From Streptomyces cyaneofuscatus (GTDB taxonomy: Bacteria > Actinomycetota > Actinomycetes > Streptomycetales > Streptomycetaceae), in assembly GCF_000718135.1 (NCBI RefSeq), contig NZ_JOEM01000037.1, positions 1-30,781 of the forward strand: a stretch of 30,781 bases of DNA, written 5' to 3'. The notes beneath the pieces are model-generated. The model was not told where the DNA came from, made no database searches, and was given only the letters and a program-made list of their open reading frames with translations. Made by a program: the position numbers and the translations under genes. Of the stretch, positions 24,622-30,781 are shown piece by piece (the first letter of the stretch is position 1; each line of letters begins with the position of its first letter).

Positions 24622-24623
24622 CG

Positions 24624-24657
24624 GCGGCCGGTCCGCCCCTGGAGATCCACCGGCCGC
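24624..24657 (+). terminator. Hairpin after the hydrolase gene
   Basis: GCGGCCGGT paired with ACCGGCCGC, 9 bp, 16-base loop, beginning two bases after the stop codon. Confidence 0.55.
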
Positions 24658-24738
24658 GGATCCGCCGGACACGGTCGAGACGAGGCGCCCGCGGGGAGAA
24701 TGGCCGGCAGGAACCGGCACGCTGAGGAGGGGCACACC

Positions 24739-25848
24739 ATGCCGTTGGAGTTCGGGCTGTGGCGAGTGGACGACGGCAAGCCGAAGCGGGTGGCGACACG
24801 GCCGATGGCGCTGGAGTCACGCCTGGAGGACCTCATCGAGGCCGATCCGGAGATCCTGGGCAGGCGCCTTCTGCTGATCGGCCGGCAAGTGCCCACCGAC
24901 CACCACAAGTTCATCGATCTGCTGGCCATCGACGCCGACGGCGGCCTGCACGTGCTGGAGCTGAAGCGGGACCGCACACCACGGGAAGTGGTCGCCCAAC
25001 TGCTCGACTACGGCTCCTGGGTCCAAGACCTCGGCAACGAGGACGTACGGGAGAAGTACGCCACGTACGCCCGTACGCGCGGCCTCCCGGAGGAACTGGA
25101 CGAGGCGTTCGCGCTGCGGTTCGGCGGCGGACCGCCCGACGTACTGAACAACGCGCACACCCTCACGGTCGTCGCGAGCGAGGTCGACGCCGCGACCGAG
25201 CGGATCGTGACCTACCTCGCCTCGGGCTACCAGGTCCCCCTCAACGTGCTCTTCTTCCGCCACTTCGAGGAGGACGGGCGTTCCTATCTCGCCCGCACCT
25301 GGCTGATCGAGGACGTGGAAACGGCTGTGCCGGCGGGAACGCAGGGCCGCGGGAAGCGGGAACCGTGGAACGGCACCGACTGGTACGTCTCCTTCGGCGC
25401 CGAGCCGGGCAGCCGGAGCTGGGACGACGCCCGCCGGTACGGCTTCGTGTCGGCCGGCGGAGGCGATTGGTTCTCCCGCACACTGCGCGCGCTCCCCGTC
25501 GGTGCGCGGGTGTTCACCCATATCCCCAGGACGGGGTACGTCGGCGTGGGCACGGTCTCCGGCGAGGCCCTGCCGTTCGAGGACGCCGACCTCGTCGTCG
25601 ACGGCCAGAGCCGACGGATGACCGACCTGCCTCTTGAAGGGAACTACCGGCCCCACAGCGGTACGGCGGCGGACGGCGAGGACCGCGAGGACCGCCGCGA
25701 ATGGGTCGTACCGATCGACTGGGAGGCGGCCGTGCCGCGCACGGGGGCGCTGTGGCGGCCCGGCTTCTTCGCCAACCAGAACTCCGCGTGCAAGCTGCGC
25801 GCGCGCTTCACGATCGACGAGGTTTCCCGGCACTTCGGCATCGACTGA
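24739..25848 (+). CDS. NucS-like PD-(D/E)XK nuclease with EVE/PUA-like tail
   Basis: 369 residues. The N-terminal half fits an endonuclease NucS/DUF91-type PD-(D/E)XK fold: ESRLEDLIEADPEILG helix, Asp60 in FIDLLAID, Glu74 and Lys76 in HVLELKRD, and Gln88 in QLLDYGSWV. The C-terminal half (from about residue 215) looks like a PUA-superfamily EVE/ASCH-type reader (YVSFGAEPGSRSWDDARRYG, ALPVGARVFTHIP, GYVGVGTVSG). Together they suggest an enzyme that cuts DNA after recognising a base modification, a type IV restriction role. This is inferred. It stands alone, with its own terminator-like hairpins behind. ATG 24739 has GAGGAGGGG upstream. Confidence 0.75.
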   Translation: MPLEFGLWRVDDGKPKRVATRPMALESRLEDLIEADPEILGRRLLLIGRQVPTDHHKFIDLLAIDADGGLHVLELKRDRTPREVVAQLLDYGSWVQDLGNEDVREKYATYARTRGLPEELDEAFALRFGGGPPDVLNNAHTLTVVASEVDAATERIVTYLASGYQVPLNVLFFRHFEEDGRSYLARTWLIEDVETAVPAGTQGRGKREPWNGTDWYVSFGAEPGSRSWDDARRYGFVSAGGGDWFSRTLRALPVGARVFTHIPRTGYVGVGTVSGEALPFEDADLVVDGQSRRMTDLPLEGNYRPHSGTAADGEDREDRREWVVPIDWEAAVPRTGALWRPGFFANQNSACKLRARFTIDEVSRHFGID

Positions 25849-25869
25849 CACCACGATCTCCACCAGGCC

Positions 25870-25908
25870 AGCGGACCCCGCCGTCCGCTCTGCGGCACCC
25901 CGCCGCAG
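25870..25908. terminator. Two adjacent hairpins
   Basis: AGCGGAC-N6-GTCCGCT (25870-25889) is directly followed by CTGCGGC-N5-GCCGCAG (25890-25908). They probably end the nuclease transcript, but they also sit 59 bases before the TsaD-family start and could be an attenuator. Confidence 0.5.
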
Positions 25909-25917
25909 GCGAGTACC

Positions 25918-25940
25918 TTATTGCGCATAGGTCGCAGTAA
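25918..25940. promoter_or_regulatory. Inverted repeat before the TsaD-family gene
   Basis: TTATTGCG-N7-CGCAGTAA, seven of eight positions paired. It is the only AT-rich stretch in the gap and may be an operator or the promoter of the downstream gene (TACCTT at 25915 is a possible -10). Confidence 0.4.
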
Positions 25941-25966
25941 CGATGGATGTGCGAGAAGAGGGTGCC

Positions 25967-27040
25967 GTGCGGACTCCGGTGGTGCTGGGCATCGAGTCGT
26001 CGTGTGACGAGACGGGGGCGGGGATCGTCTCCGGCGGCCGGCTGCTCGCGCATGTCGTGGCGTCGAGCATGGACGAGCACGCCCGTTTCGGCGGGGTGGT
26101 GCCGGAGATCGCCGCCCGGGCTCATCTCCAGTCGTTCACCCCGGTCGTCCAGGAGGCCCTCGCGCAGGCGGGGCTCGGCCTGCGGGACATCGACGCCGTC
26201 GCGGTGACCACAGGACCCGGTCTGTCCGGCGCCCTCCAGGTCGGCCTGGCCGGTGCGAAGGCGCTGGCCTACGCGGCAGACGTACCGCTGTACGGGGTGC
26301 ACCACCTGGCCGGGCACGTGGCCGCCGACACCTTGGAGCACGGGCCGCTGCCCGACCCCTGCGTGGTCCTCATCGTCTCGGGCGGCCACACCTCGCTGCT
26401 GCTGGTCCGCGACCTGGTGCGCGACCCGATCCTGCACCTGGGCGACACCGTGGACGACGCCGCGGGCGAGTGCTTCGACAAGGTCGCCCGGGTCTTCGGC
26501 CTCCCCTATCCGGGCGGGCCGGCCATCGACCGGGCCGCCCGCGACGGCAACCCCTGCGCGGTCGCTTTCCCCAGGCCCCTGCTGGGGTCGAAGGACGACC
26601 CGTACGCGTTCTCCTTCTCCGGGCTGAAGACGGCCGCCGCCCGCTGGGCCGAGCAGCACCGGCAGCGCGGCGAGGACATCCCGCTGGCCGACGGGGCGGC
26701 TTCGCTCCAGGAGGCCGTCGCGGACGTCCTGACACGGAAGGCGCTGGCCGCCTGCCGCCGGTACGACGTCCGCACCCTGGTCGTGGTCGGCGGCGTCGCG
26801 GCGAACTCCCGCGTCAGGGCTCTGGCCGAGGAACGGTGCGCGGCGGCGGGGGTCGAGCTGCGGGTGCCTCCCCTGACACTGTGCACCGACAACGGGGCGA
26901 TGATCGCGGCGGTCGGCGACCTCCTGGTGCGGGCGGGCGCGGACCCGGCGCAGCTGAACGTGTCCATCGACCCGTCGGCACCGCTGGAGTACGCCGCTCT
27001 GCACCCGGTCGCCGAACGCGCCGTCGCCCTCCCCCGGTGA
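25967..27040 (+). CDS. tsaD: TsaD-family tRNA threonylcarbamoyltransferase subunit
   Basis: 357 residues. TsaD, with TsaB and TsaE, transfers threonylcarbamoyl to A37 of ANN-decoding tRNAs. All family hallmarks are present: [29 protein letters not shown], the metal-binding H-x3-H ([10 protein letters not shown]), [51 protein letters not shown] and [11 protein letters not shown]. So it should be active. In Streptomyces the usual tsaD sits with tsaB, tsaE and rimI; none of them is here, so this is probably a second copy, although a single relocated gene cannot be excluded. I chose GTG 25967 with GAGGG; ATG 25943 lacks a ribosome site. An AlaRS-like relic follows 42 bases downstream. Confidence 0.9.
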   Translation: MRTPVVLGIESSCDETGAGIVSGGRLLAHVVASSMDEHARFGGVVPEIAARAHLQSFTPVVQEALAQAGLGLRDIDAVAVTTGPGLSGALQVGLAGAKALAYAADVPLYGVHHLAGHVAADTLEHGPLPDPCVVLIVSGGHTSLLLVRDLVRDPILHLGDTVDDAAGECFDKVARVFGLPYPGGPAIDRAARDGNPCAVAFPRPLLGSKDDPYAFSFSGLKTAAARWAEQHRQRGEDIPLADGAASLQEAVADVLTRKALAACRRYDVRTLVVVGGVAANSRVRALAEERCAAAGVELRVPPLTLCTDNGAMIAAVGDLLVRAGADPAQLNVSIDPSAPLEYAALHPVAERAVALPR

Positions 27041-27082
27041 CCGCCCGAAGGACGTGAACCGAAGGACTGGAGAGGACTCCCT

Positions 27083-27136
27083 GTGCGTACCGCCGACATC
27101 CGCAGCCGTTTCCTGGGCTTCCTCGCCGCCCGCTGA
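27083..27136 (+). pseudogene. Alanyl-tRNA synthetase 5' relic (or leader peptide)
   Basis: An 18-codon frame with a good ribosome site (GGAGAGGA, six bases before GTG) encodes MRTADIRSRFLGFLAAR and stops. This closely resembles the first residues of bacterial AlaRS (pattern x-TAEIRxxFLxFFxxx before GHTxVPS), and the stop falls where GHT would come. Nothing after it in any frame continues the enzyme, so the rest is deleted. A short peptide of unrelated function is the alternative. Confidence 0.6.
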
Positions 27137-27176
27137 GGACGGACTGCCACTTGCCTGGTTGCTGACGCACGACAAA

Positions 27177-27214
27177 GGAGCGCCCCGACCGGTCAAACCC
27201 GGTCGGGGCGCTCC
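27177..27214 (-). terminator. Terminator of tRNA-Lys
   Basis: A perfect 16-bp stem (GGAGCGCCCCGACCGG with its complement), a 6-base loop, and on the minus strand the tail TTTGTC. It lies 38 bases beyond the tRNA 3' end. Confidence 0.85.
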
Positions 27215-27251
27215 ACCGCAGTTCAGGAGGCTTCCCCTGCCCTGCTGCCGG

Positions 27252-27325
27252 TAGGCCGTGTGGGACTCGAACCCACAACCAACGGATTAAAAGTCCGCTG
27301 CTCTGACCAATTGAGCTAACGGCCC
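27252..27325 (-). tRNA. tRNA-Lys (TTT)
   Basis: A 74-base cloverleaf on the minus strand: acceptor GGGCCGT/ACGGCCT, D arm GCTCAATTGGTCAGAGC, anticodon loop CTTTTAA (anticodon TTT), T arm GTGGGTTCGAGTCCCAC, discriminator A. CCA is not encoded. Confidence 0.95.
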
Positions 27326-27447
27326 CTGCAACATCACCCCCGAGCATAGCCCGCCCGGTCCCGGCAGCCGATCCGGTATCGGTCTTGGGCCCTGTCGCGC
27401 CCCCGCACTGTCCGTTTCGCGCCGGTTCACGCCCCCGGGGACAGCAA

Positions 27448-27493
27448 CAGGGCCCGTACGTCACCGAGTCGGTTCGGTGGCGTACGGGCCCTG
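27448..27493 (-). terminator. Terminator of the helicase gene
   Basis: A 13-bp outer stem (CAGGGCCCGTACG with CGTACGGGCCCTG) extended by an inner CACCG/CGGTG stem, 49 bases beyond the helicase stop. Confidence 0.8.
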
Positions 27494-27541
27494 CCGGTCT
27501 GTCAGGCGGACCTGCCCGGCCGGGGATCGGCCGGTGCGGGG

Positions 27542-29899
27542 TCAGCCGTTGCGCTTCCAGCGCGGCTTGTCGTCGCGGCGGCCGAAGGTGCCGGTGTTGG
27601 TGCCGGTGTTGGCGCCGCGGTGGTCGTCACGACGGCCGGTCGGGCGGTCGGTGCCACCCGAGCGGAAGCCGCCTGCGGGGCGGTCGTCGCGACGGTCACG
27701 GTTGAACGGGCGGTCGCTGCCGCCGGAGCGGAAGCCACCCGAGGGGCGCTCGTCACGACGGTCGCGGTTGAACGACGGGCGGTCGTTGTCACGACGCTCG
27801 AACGGACGGCCACCACGGTCGTCACGGCGGTCGCTGCTGCCGCCGGAGCGGAAGCCACCCGAGGGGCGGTCGCCGCCGGAGCGGAAGCCACCGGACGGGC
27901 GGTCGTCGCGACGGTCGCGGTTGAACGACGGGCGGTCGTTGTCACGGCGCTCGAACGGACGGCCACCACGGTCGTCACGGCGGTCGCCACCGCCGGAGCG
28001 GAAGCCACCCGAGGGGCGCTCGTCACGACGGTCGCGGTTGAACGACGGGCGGTCGTTGTCACGACGCTCGAAGGGGCGGCCACCACGGTCGTCGCGGCGG
28101 TCGCCGCCGGAGCGGAAGCCACCGGACGGGCGGTCGTCACGGCGGTCGTTGCCGCCGCGGTAGCCGCCACGGTCGCCACCGCGGTTGTCGCGGCGCTCGT
28201 AGTTGCCCCGCTCGTCGCGGCGCTGCTCGTCGCGGGCGGCCGGCTGCTCGGGGACGGAGATGGCGGCCACCAGGGCGGCCTCCGCCTCGGCGGTGACCTC
28301 GGCCACCGCCGCCTCCGGGTCGTCGCCCCGCTCGCGCGCGGCACGGGCGACCAGGCGGTCGGCCTCCTCGCGGAGCTCGACGGCGCGGCGCTGGACGCGC
28401 TCCAGCTGCTTCGTCAGGTCGGCGGCCTCGCGCTCGGCCTGCTTGGCGGCGTTGTTCGCGGAGTCGGCCTGGACCTCGGTGAGCGAGCGGGCGCCGGTGA
28501 TCTCGGCGACCTCCGGCTCGAAGACGCCCGCGCCCTGGACGATGTGGCGCGAGGCGTCGACGCCCGCGTCCTCCATCAGGCGGAAGATCTGGCGACGCTG
28601 GTGCGGGAGCGCCAGCGAGACGACGACACCGGACTTGCCGGCCCGGGCGGTACGGCCCGAGCGGTGCAGGTAGTCCTTGTGGTCACCGGCCGGGTCCACG
28701 TTCAGGACCAGGTCGATGCCGTCCACGTGGATACCGCGGGCGGCCACGTCGGTCGCGACGAGCGCGTTGACGTAACCCTTCTTGAAGTCCTCCAGGACCC
28801 GCGTACGGGCGCCCTGGGTCATGCCGCCGTGCAGCGCGTCGGCCTTCACGCCGGACTCGATGAGCTGCTCGGCGATGCGGTCGGCGCCCAGCTGGGTGCG
28901 GACGAAGATGATCGTGCGGCCCTTGCGGGCGGCGATCGCGGAGGTGACCGGCGCCTTGTCCTTCGGCTTCACGACGAGGACGTGGTGCGACATGGTCGTG
29001 ACGTTGCCCTGGGCGCTGTCGACCTCGTGCGTCACCGGGTTGGAGAGGTAGCGCTTGACCAGCGTGCCGATCTCGTTCTCCATGGTGGCGGAGAAGAGCA
29101 TCCGCTGACCGCCACCGGGGATCTGGTCGAGCAGCTCGGTGACCTCGGGCAGGAAGCCCAGGTCGGACATCTGGTCGGCCTCGTCGAGGACGGCGACCTG
29201 GACGTTCTCCAGCGAGCAGGCGCCACGGTTGATGATGTCGCGCAGACGGCCCGGGGTGGCGACGAGGACGTCGACACCGCGCTCCAGCGCGTAGATCTGG
29301 TTGCCCATCGACGTACCGCCGCAGACGACCTTCATCTTGAGGCCGAGCACGTCGCCGTACGGCTGCAGCGCGTCCGCGACCTGCATCGCGAGCTCACGGG
29401 TCGGGGTGAGGATGATGCCGCGCGGCTTCTTCTTCTCGGTGGTGCCACCGGAGAGCGAGGCCAGCAGCGGCAGGCCGAAGGAGAGCGTCTTGCCGGAGCC
29501 CGTACGGCCGCGGCCGAGGATGTCCTTGCCGGCCAGGGCGTCCGGGATGGTCGCCGCCTGGATCGGGAAGGGGGCGGTCACACCGTTCTGCGCGAGCTTG
29601 CGGACGATGCCGTCGGGCAGGCCCAGGTCACCGAAGGTGATGGTCGGCTCGGCGTCGGCCTCGGGAGCCGCGTCGGTCTCGACCTCGGCGGGAGCCTCGG
29701 CCGGCTGGTCCGCGATGAAGTCGGCGACGGACTTCTCGGCCACCGGAGCCTTCTCGTCGGCCTTCTCGTCGGAGACGGCGGCGGCTGCGGCTGCGGCGCC
29801 GGCGGGGGCCTCGGTCACAGCGGCCTCGACGAGCTCGGTGAGCTCGGCGTTGTCGATGTTCTCGGGCATGACGGTGTGGTCAGAACTGGAAATTGACAT
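27542..29899 (-). CDS. DEAD-box RNA helicase with Arg/Gly-rich repeat tail
   Basis: 785 residues. An acidic Ala/Glu-rich start (about 70 residues) precedes the helicase core: Q motif (PFPIQAATIPDALAGKD), Walker A GRTGSGKT, PTRELA, DEAD in AVLDEADQMSDLGF, SAT, RGIHVDGIDLVLN and HRSGRTARAG. A coiled-coil linker (AEREAADLTKQLERVQRRA) follows. The last ~190 residues are disordered and repeat units of the type DRRDDRGGRPFERRDNDRPS / FNRDRRDERPSGGFRSGG. Such proteins unwind structured RNA in ribosome assembly, mRNA decay and cold adaptation. I chose ATG 29899 (MSISSSDH); ATG 29869 is possible. From memory SCO4096 is the counterpart. Confidence 0.93.
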   Translation of the reverse strand: MSISSSDHTVMPENIDNAELTELVEAAVTEAPAGAAAAAAAVSDEKADEKAPVAEKSVADFIADQPAEAPAEVETDAAPEADAEPTITFGDLGLPDGIVRKLAQNGVTAPFPIQAATIPDALAGKDILGRGRTGSGKTLSFGLPLLASLSGGTTEKKKPRGIILTPTRELAMQVADALQPYGDVLGLKMKVVCGGTSMGNQIYALERGVDVLVATPGRLRDIINRGACSLENVQVAVLDEADQMSDLGFLPEVTELLDQIPGGGQRMLFSATMENEIGTLVKRYLSNPVTHEVDSAQGNVTTMSHHVLVVKPKDKAPVTSAIAARKGRTIIFVRTQLGADRIAEQLIESGVKADALHGGMTQGARTRVLEDFKKGYVNALVATDVAARGIHVDGIDLVLNVDPAGDHKDYLHRSGRTARAGKSGVVVSLALPHQRRQIFRLMEDAGVDASRHIVQGAGVFEPEVAEITGARSLTEVQADSANNAAKQAEREAADLTKQLERVQRRAVELREEADRLVARAARERGDDPEAAVAEVTAEAEAALVAAISVPEQPAARDEQRRDERGNYERRDNRGGDRGGYRGGNDRRDDRPSGGFRSGGDRRDDRGGRPFERRDNDRPSFNRDRRDERPSGGFRSGGGDRRDDRGGRPFERRDNDRPSFNRDRRDDRPSGGFRSGGDRPSGGFRSGGSSDRRDDRGGRPFERRDNDRPSFNRDRRDERPSGGFRSGGSDRPFNRDRRDDRPAGGFRSGGTDRPTGRRDDHRGANTGTNTGTFGRRDDKPRWKRNG
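27731..28113 (-). repeat. Three ~115-bp coding repeats in the helicase tail
   Basis: Near-identical units begin at about 27731, 27883 and 28001 (120, 118 and 113 bases apart including short insertions), each encoding one RGG/RDD-type block. The DNA identity is high enough for slippage or recombination. Confidence 0.85.
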
Positions 29900-30056
29900 G
29901 CGAAATGCGAAACCTTCCGGAGTCTCGGCACGCGCCCGTAACTCCGTGATTCGCAATTTCGACCGCCTCAATGCGGTCCAGCCACGGCAAGGGAGAGTAC
30001 GCGCCACACGGCGCTCTTCTGTGTCGGCGCCGGGCAATGGGATCAAACGATCTATA

Positions 30057-30086
30057 ACCATACGCACTCCCGCCCACATTGCGCAA
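30057..30086 (-). promoter_or_regulatory. Probable helicase promoter
   Basis: On the minus strand TTGCGC (30081-30086) and TATGGT (30057-30062) are 18 bases apart. Transcription from here gives a leader of about 150 bases that includes the hairpin GACCGC-N6-GCGGTC (29961-29978). Confidence 0.5.
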
Positions 30087-30108
30087 CTCGGTCCCTTCGG
30101 ACCCCTCG

Positions 30109-30714
30109 CTACACCGGCCCCACCTGCGGTGATGCCTCCGGCGTCCGCAACGGCCGGCTCTCCTCCGCACCGCCCATCGCCTGCGTCCGCAGCTGCGCGG
30201 CGGGCGACGCCGAGGGGGGCGGCTCGGGGGGTTCGGTGGGCTCCGGCTCGGGTTCCGGATCCGGGTCCGGGGCGGGCGGCGGGGCGGGCGGTTCCGGGAC
30301 GACCGGCGGCGGCTCCCCCGGGCCCGGCGTGGAGGGCGTCGGAGCCGGCGGCTGACCGGGGCGGGAAGGCTGCGGGACGCCGGGCTCGGGGCGCGGGCCA
30401 CCGCTCTTCGGTGTGGTGGAGGGCACAACGGCGCCGGACTTCTCCGGGCTCGGCGTGCCCTTGGGCTTCTTCCGGTCCGCGTCGGTGTCCGCGTCGGCGT
30501 CGGAGTGGGTGTGGGCGTCACCCCCGCGGTGCCCGGCGCCGCCGGATCCGGCCACCGTCTCACCGTTCGGCTCGACGACCCGGCCCTTCGAGTCGGTGGA
30601 GCCCGAGGGCCCCGGCCTGGTGCCGTCGTCGCCGACGCTCATACAGCCGGTGGACGCGGCGATCGTCAGCGCGGTGACGGCTGCCCAACGGGCTGGGACG
30701 GACAGTGTGCGCAC
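30109..30714 (-). CDS. Secreted proline-rich protein, possible lipoprotein
   Basis: About 201 residues. A signal peptide (RTLSVPARWAAVTALTIAAS) ends at STGC, a possible but imperfect lipobox, giving Cys after cleavage. The rest is disordered: an Asp/Thr/His part (HTHSDADADTDADRKK) and a Pro/Glu part (PEPEPEPTEPPEPPP). There is no known domain and I assign no function. I chose GTG 30714, with GGAGG eight bases upstream; GTG 30723 overlaps the ribosome site. The stop lies between it and the helicase promoter, so the two are probably separate units. Confidence 0.75.
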   Translation of the reverse strand: MRTLSVPARWAAVTALTIAASTGCMSVGDDGTRPGPSGSTDSKGRVVEPNGETVAGSGGAGHRGGDAHTHSDADADTDADRKKPKGTPSPEKSGAVVPSTTPKSGGPRPEPGVPQPSRPGQPPAPTPSTPGPGEPPPVVPEPPAPPPAPDPDPEPEPEPTEPPEPPPSASPAAQLRTQAMGGAEESRPLRTPEASPQVGPV

Positions 30715-30756
30715 GGGTGGCACCTCCGGGGCGGGGAGAGCGGGACGGAGAAGGGC

Positions 30757-30781
30757 GGGGGGGGCGGGGGGGGCGGGGGGG
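30757..30781. repeat. Poly-G run at the window edge
   Basis: Two G8 runs, each followed by a single C, then at least seven G, a period-9 pattern that ends exactly at the window edge. It may be a real G-quadruplex-forming tract before the lipoprotein gene or the frayed end of an assembled contig. Confidence 0.8.

Noticed and set aside
27177..27214. Terminator of the TsaD-family gene
   Set aside because: The U-rich tail lies on the minus-strand side and fits tRNA-Lys better, although it may work both ways.
22957..27325. Integrative element using the tRNA genes as attachment sites
   Set aside because: No integrase, replication or transfer gene and no direct repeat of a tRNA 3' end was seen inside the window.
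27477..28163. Plus-strand frame with Arg/Ser/Pro repeats opposite the helicase tail
   Set aside because: It is the antisense shadow of the helicase repeats; the helicase frame has all family motifs.

Overview
The window is a high-GC actinobacterial chromosome segment. The coding style, the leaderless promoters, the c-di-AMP riboswitch ahead of an M23 peptidase and the gene order all point to Streptomyces. From memory, the order matches the S. coelicolor block around SCO4122 to SCO4096 (MarR, MFS pump, SpoIIE phosphatase, NDH-2, AtrA, ECF sigma factor, asparagine-synthetase homologue, sporulation-associated protein, trmB, PrsW, aldo-keto reductase, M23 peptidase, DEAD-box helicase). I could not run any search, so names rest on motifs and remembered synteny.

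Bases 1-6300 begin with about 470 bases of lower-GC, gene-free, internally repeated DNA. A divergent MarR/MFS efflux pair follows, then a PAS-SpoIIE-HATPase signalling phosphatase and a type II NADH dehydrogenase. The dehydrogenase is divergent from an AtrA-type TetR regulator. Bases 6300-14300 hold regulatory genes: AtrA; a one-piece ECF sigma factor fused to a zinc-finger anti-sigma-like segment, membrane segments and an extracytoplasmic-type NPCBM domain; a degenerate asparagine-synthetase-like protein; and an Orf1590-type sporulation regulator that carries a TTA (bldA) codon.

Bases 14400-22100 are mostly housekeeping: an L-2-hydroxyglutarate oxidase overlapping trmB, a PrsW-type membrane protease, an aldo/keto reductase, an M23 (LytM) cell-wall peptidase under a c-di-AMP (ydaO-type) riboswitch, and a membrane PP2C phosphatase.

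Bases 22100-27330 look like the most variable part and lie around two tRNA genes (initiator tRNA-Met and tRNA-Lys). They hold a leaderless TipA-like MerR regulator, a CGNR zinc-finger regulator divergent from an alpha/beta hydrolase with a TTA third codon, a PD-(D/E)XK nuclease with a probable EVE/PUA-like C-terminal domain, a TsaD-family protein outside its usual cluster, and an 18-codon relic that looks like the start of an alanyl-tRNA synthetase gene.

Bases 27400-30781 contain a DEAD-box RNA helicase with a repetitive Arg/Gly/Asp-rich tail, a small proline-rich lipoprotein, and a poly-G end. The strongest candidates for new biology are the membrane-tethered sigma factor (with a PrsW protease about 7 kb away) and the nuclease / second TsaD / AlaRS-relic neighbourhood.
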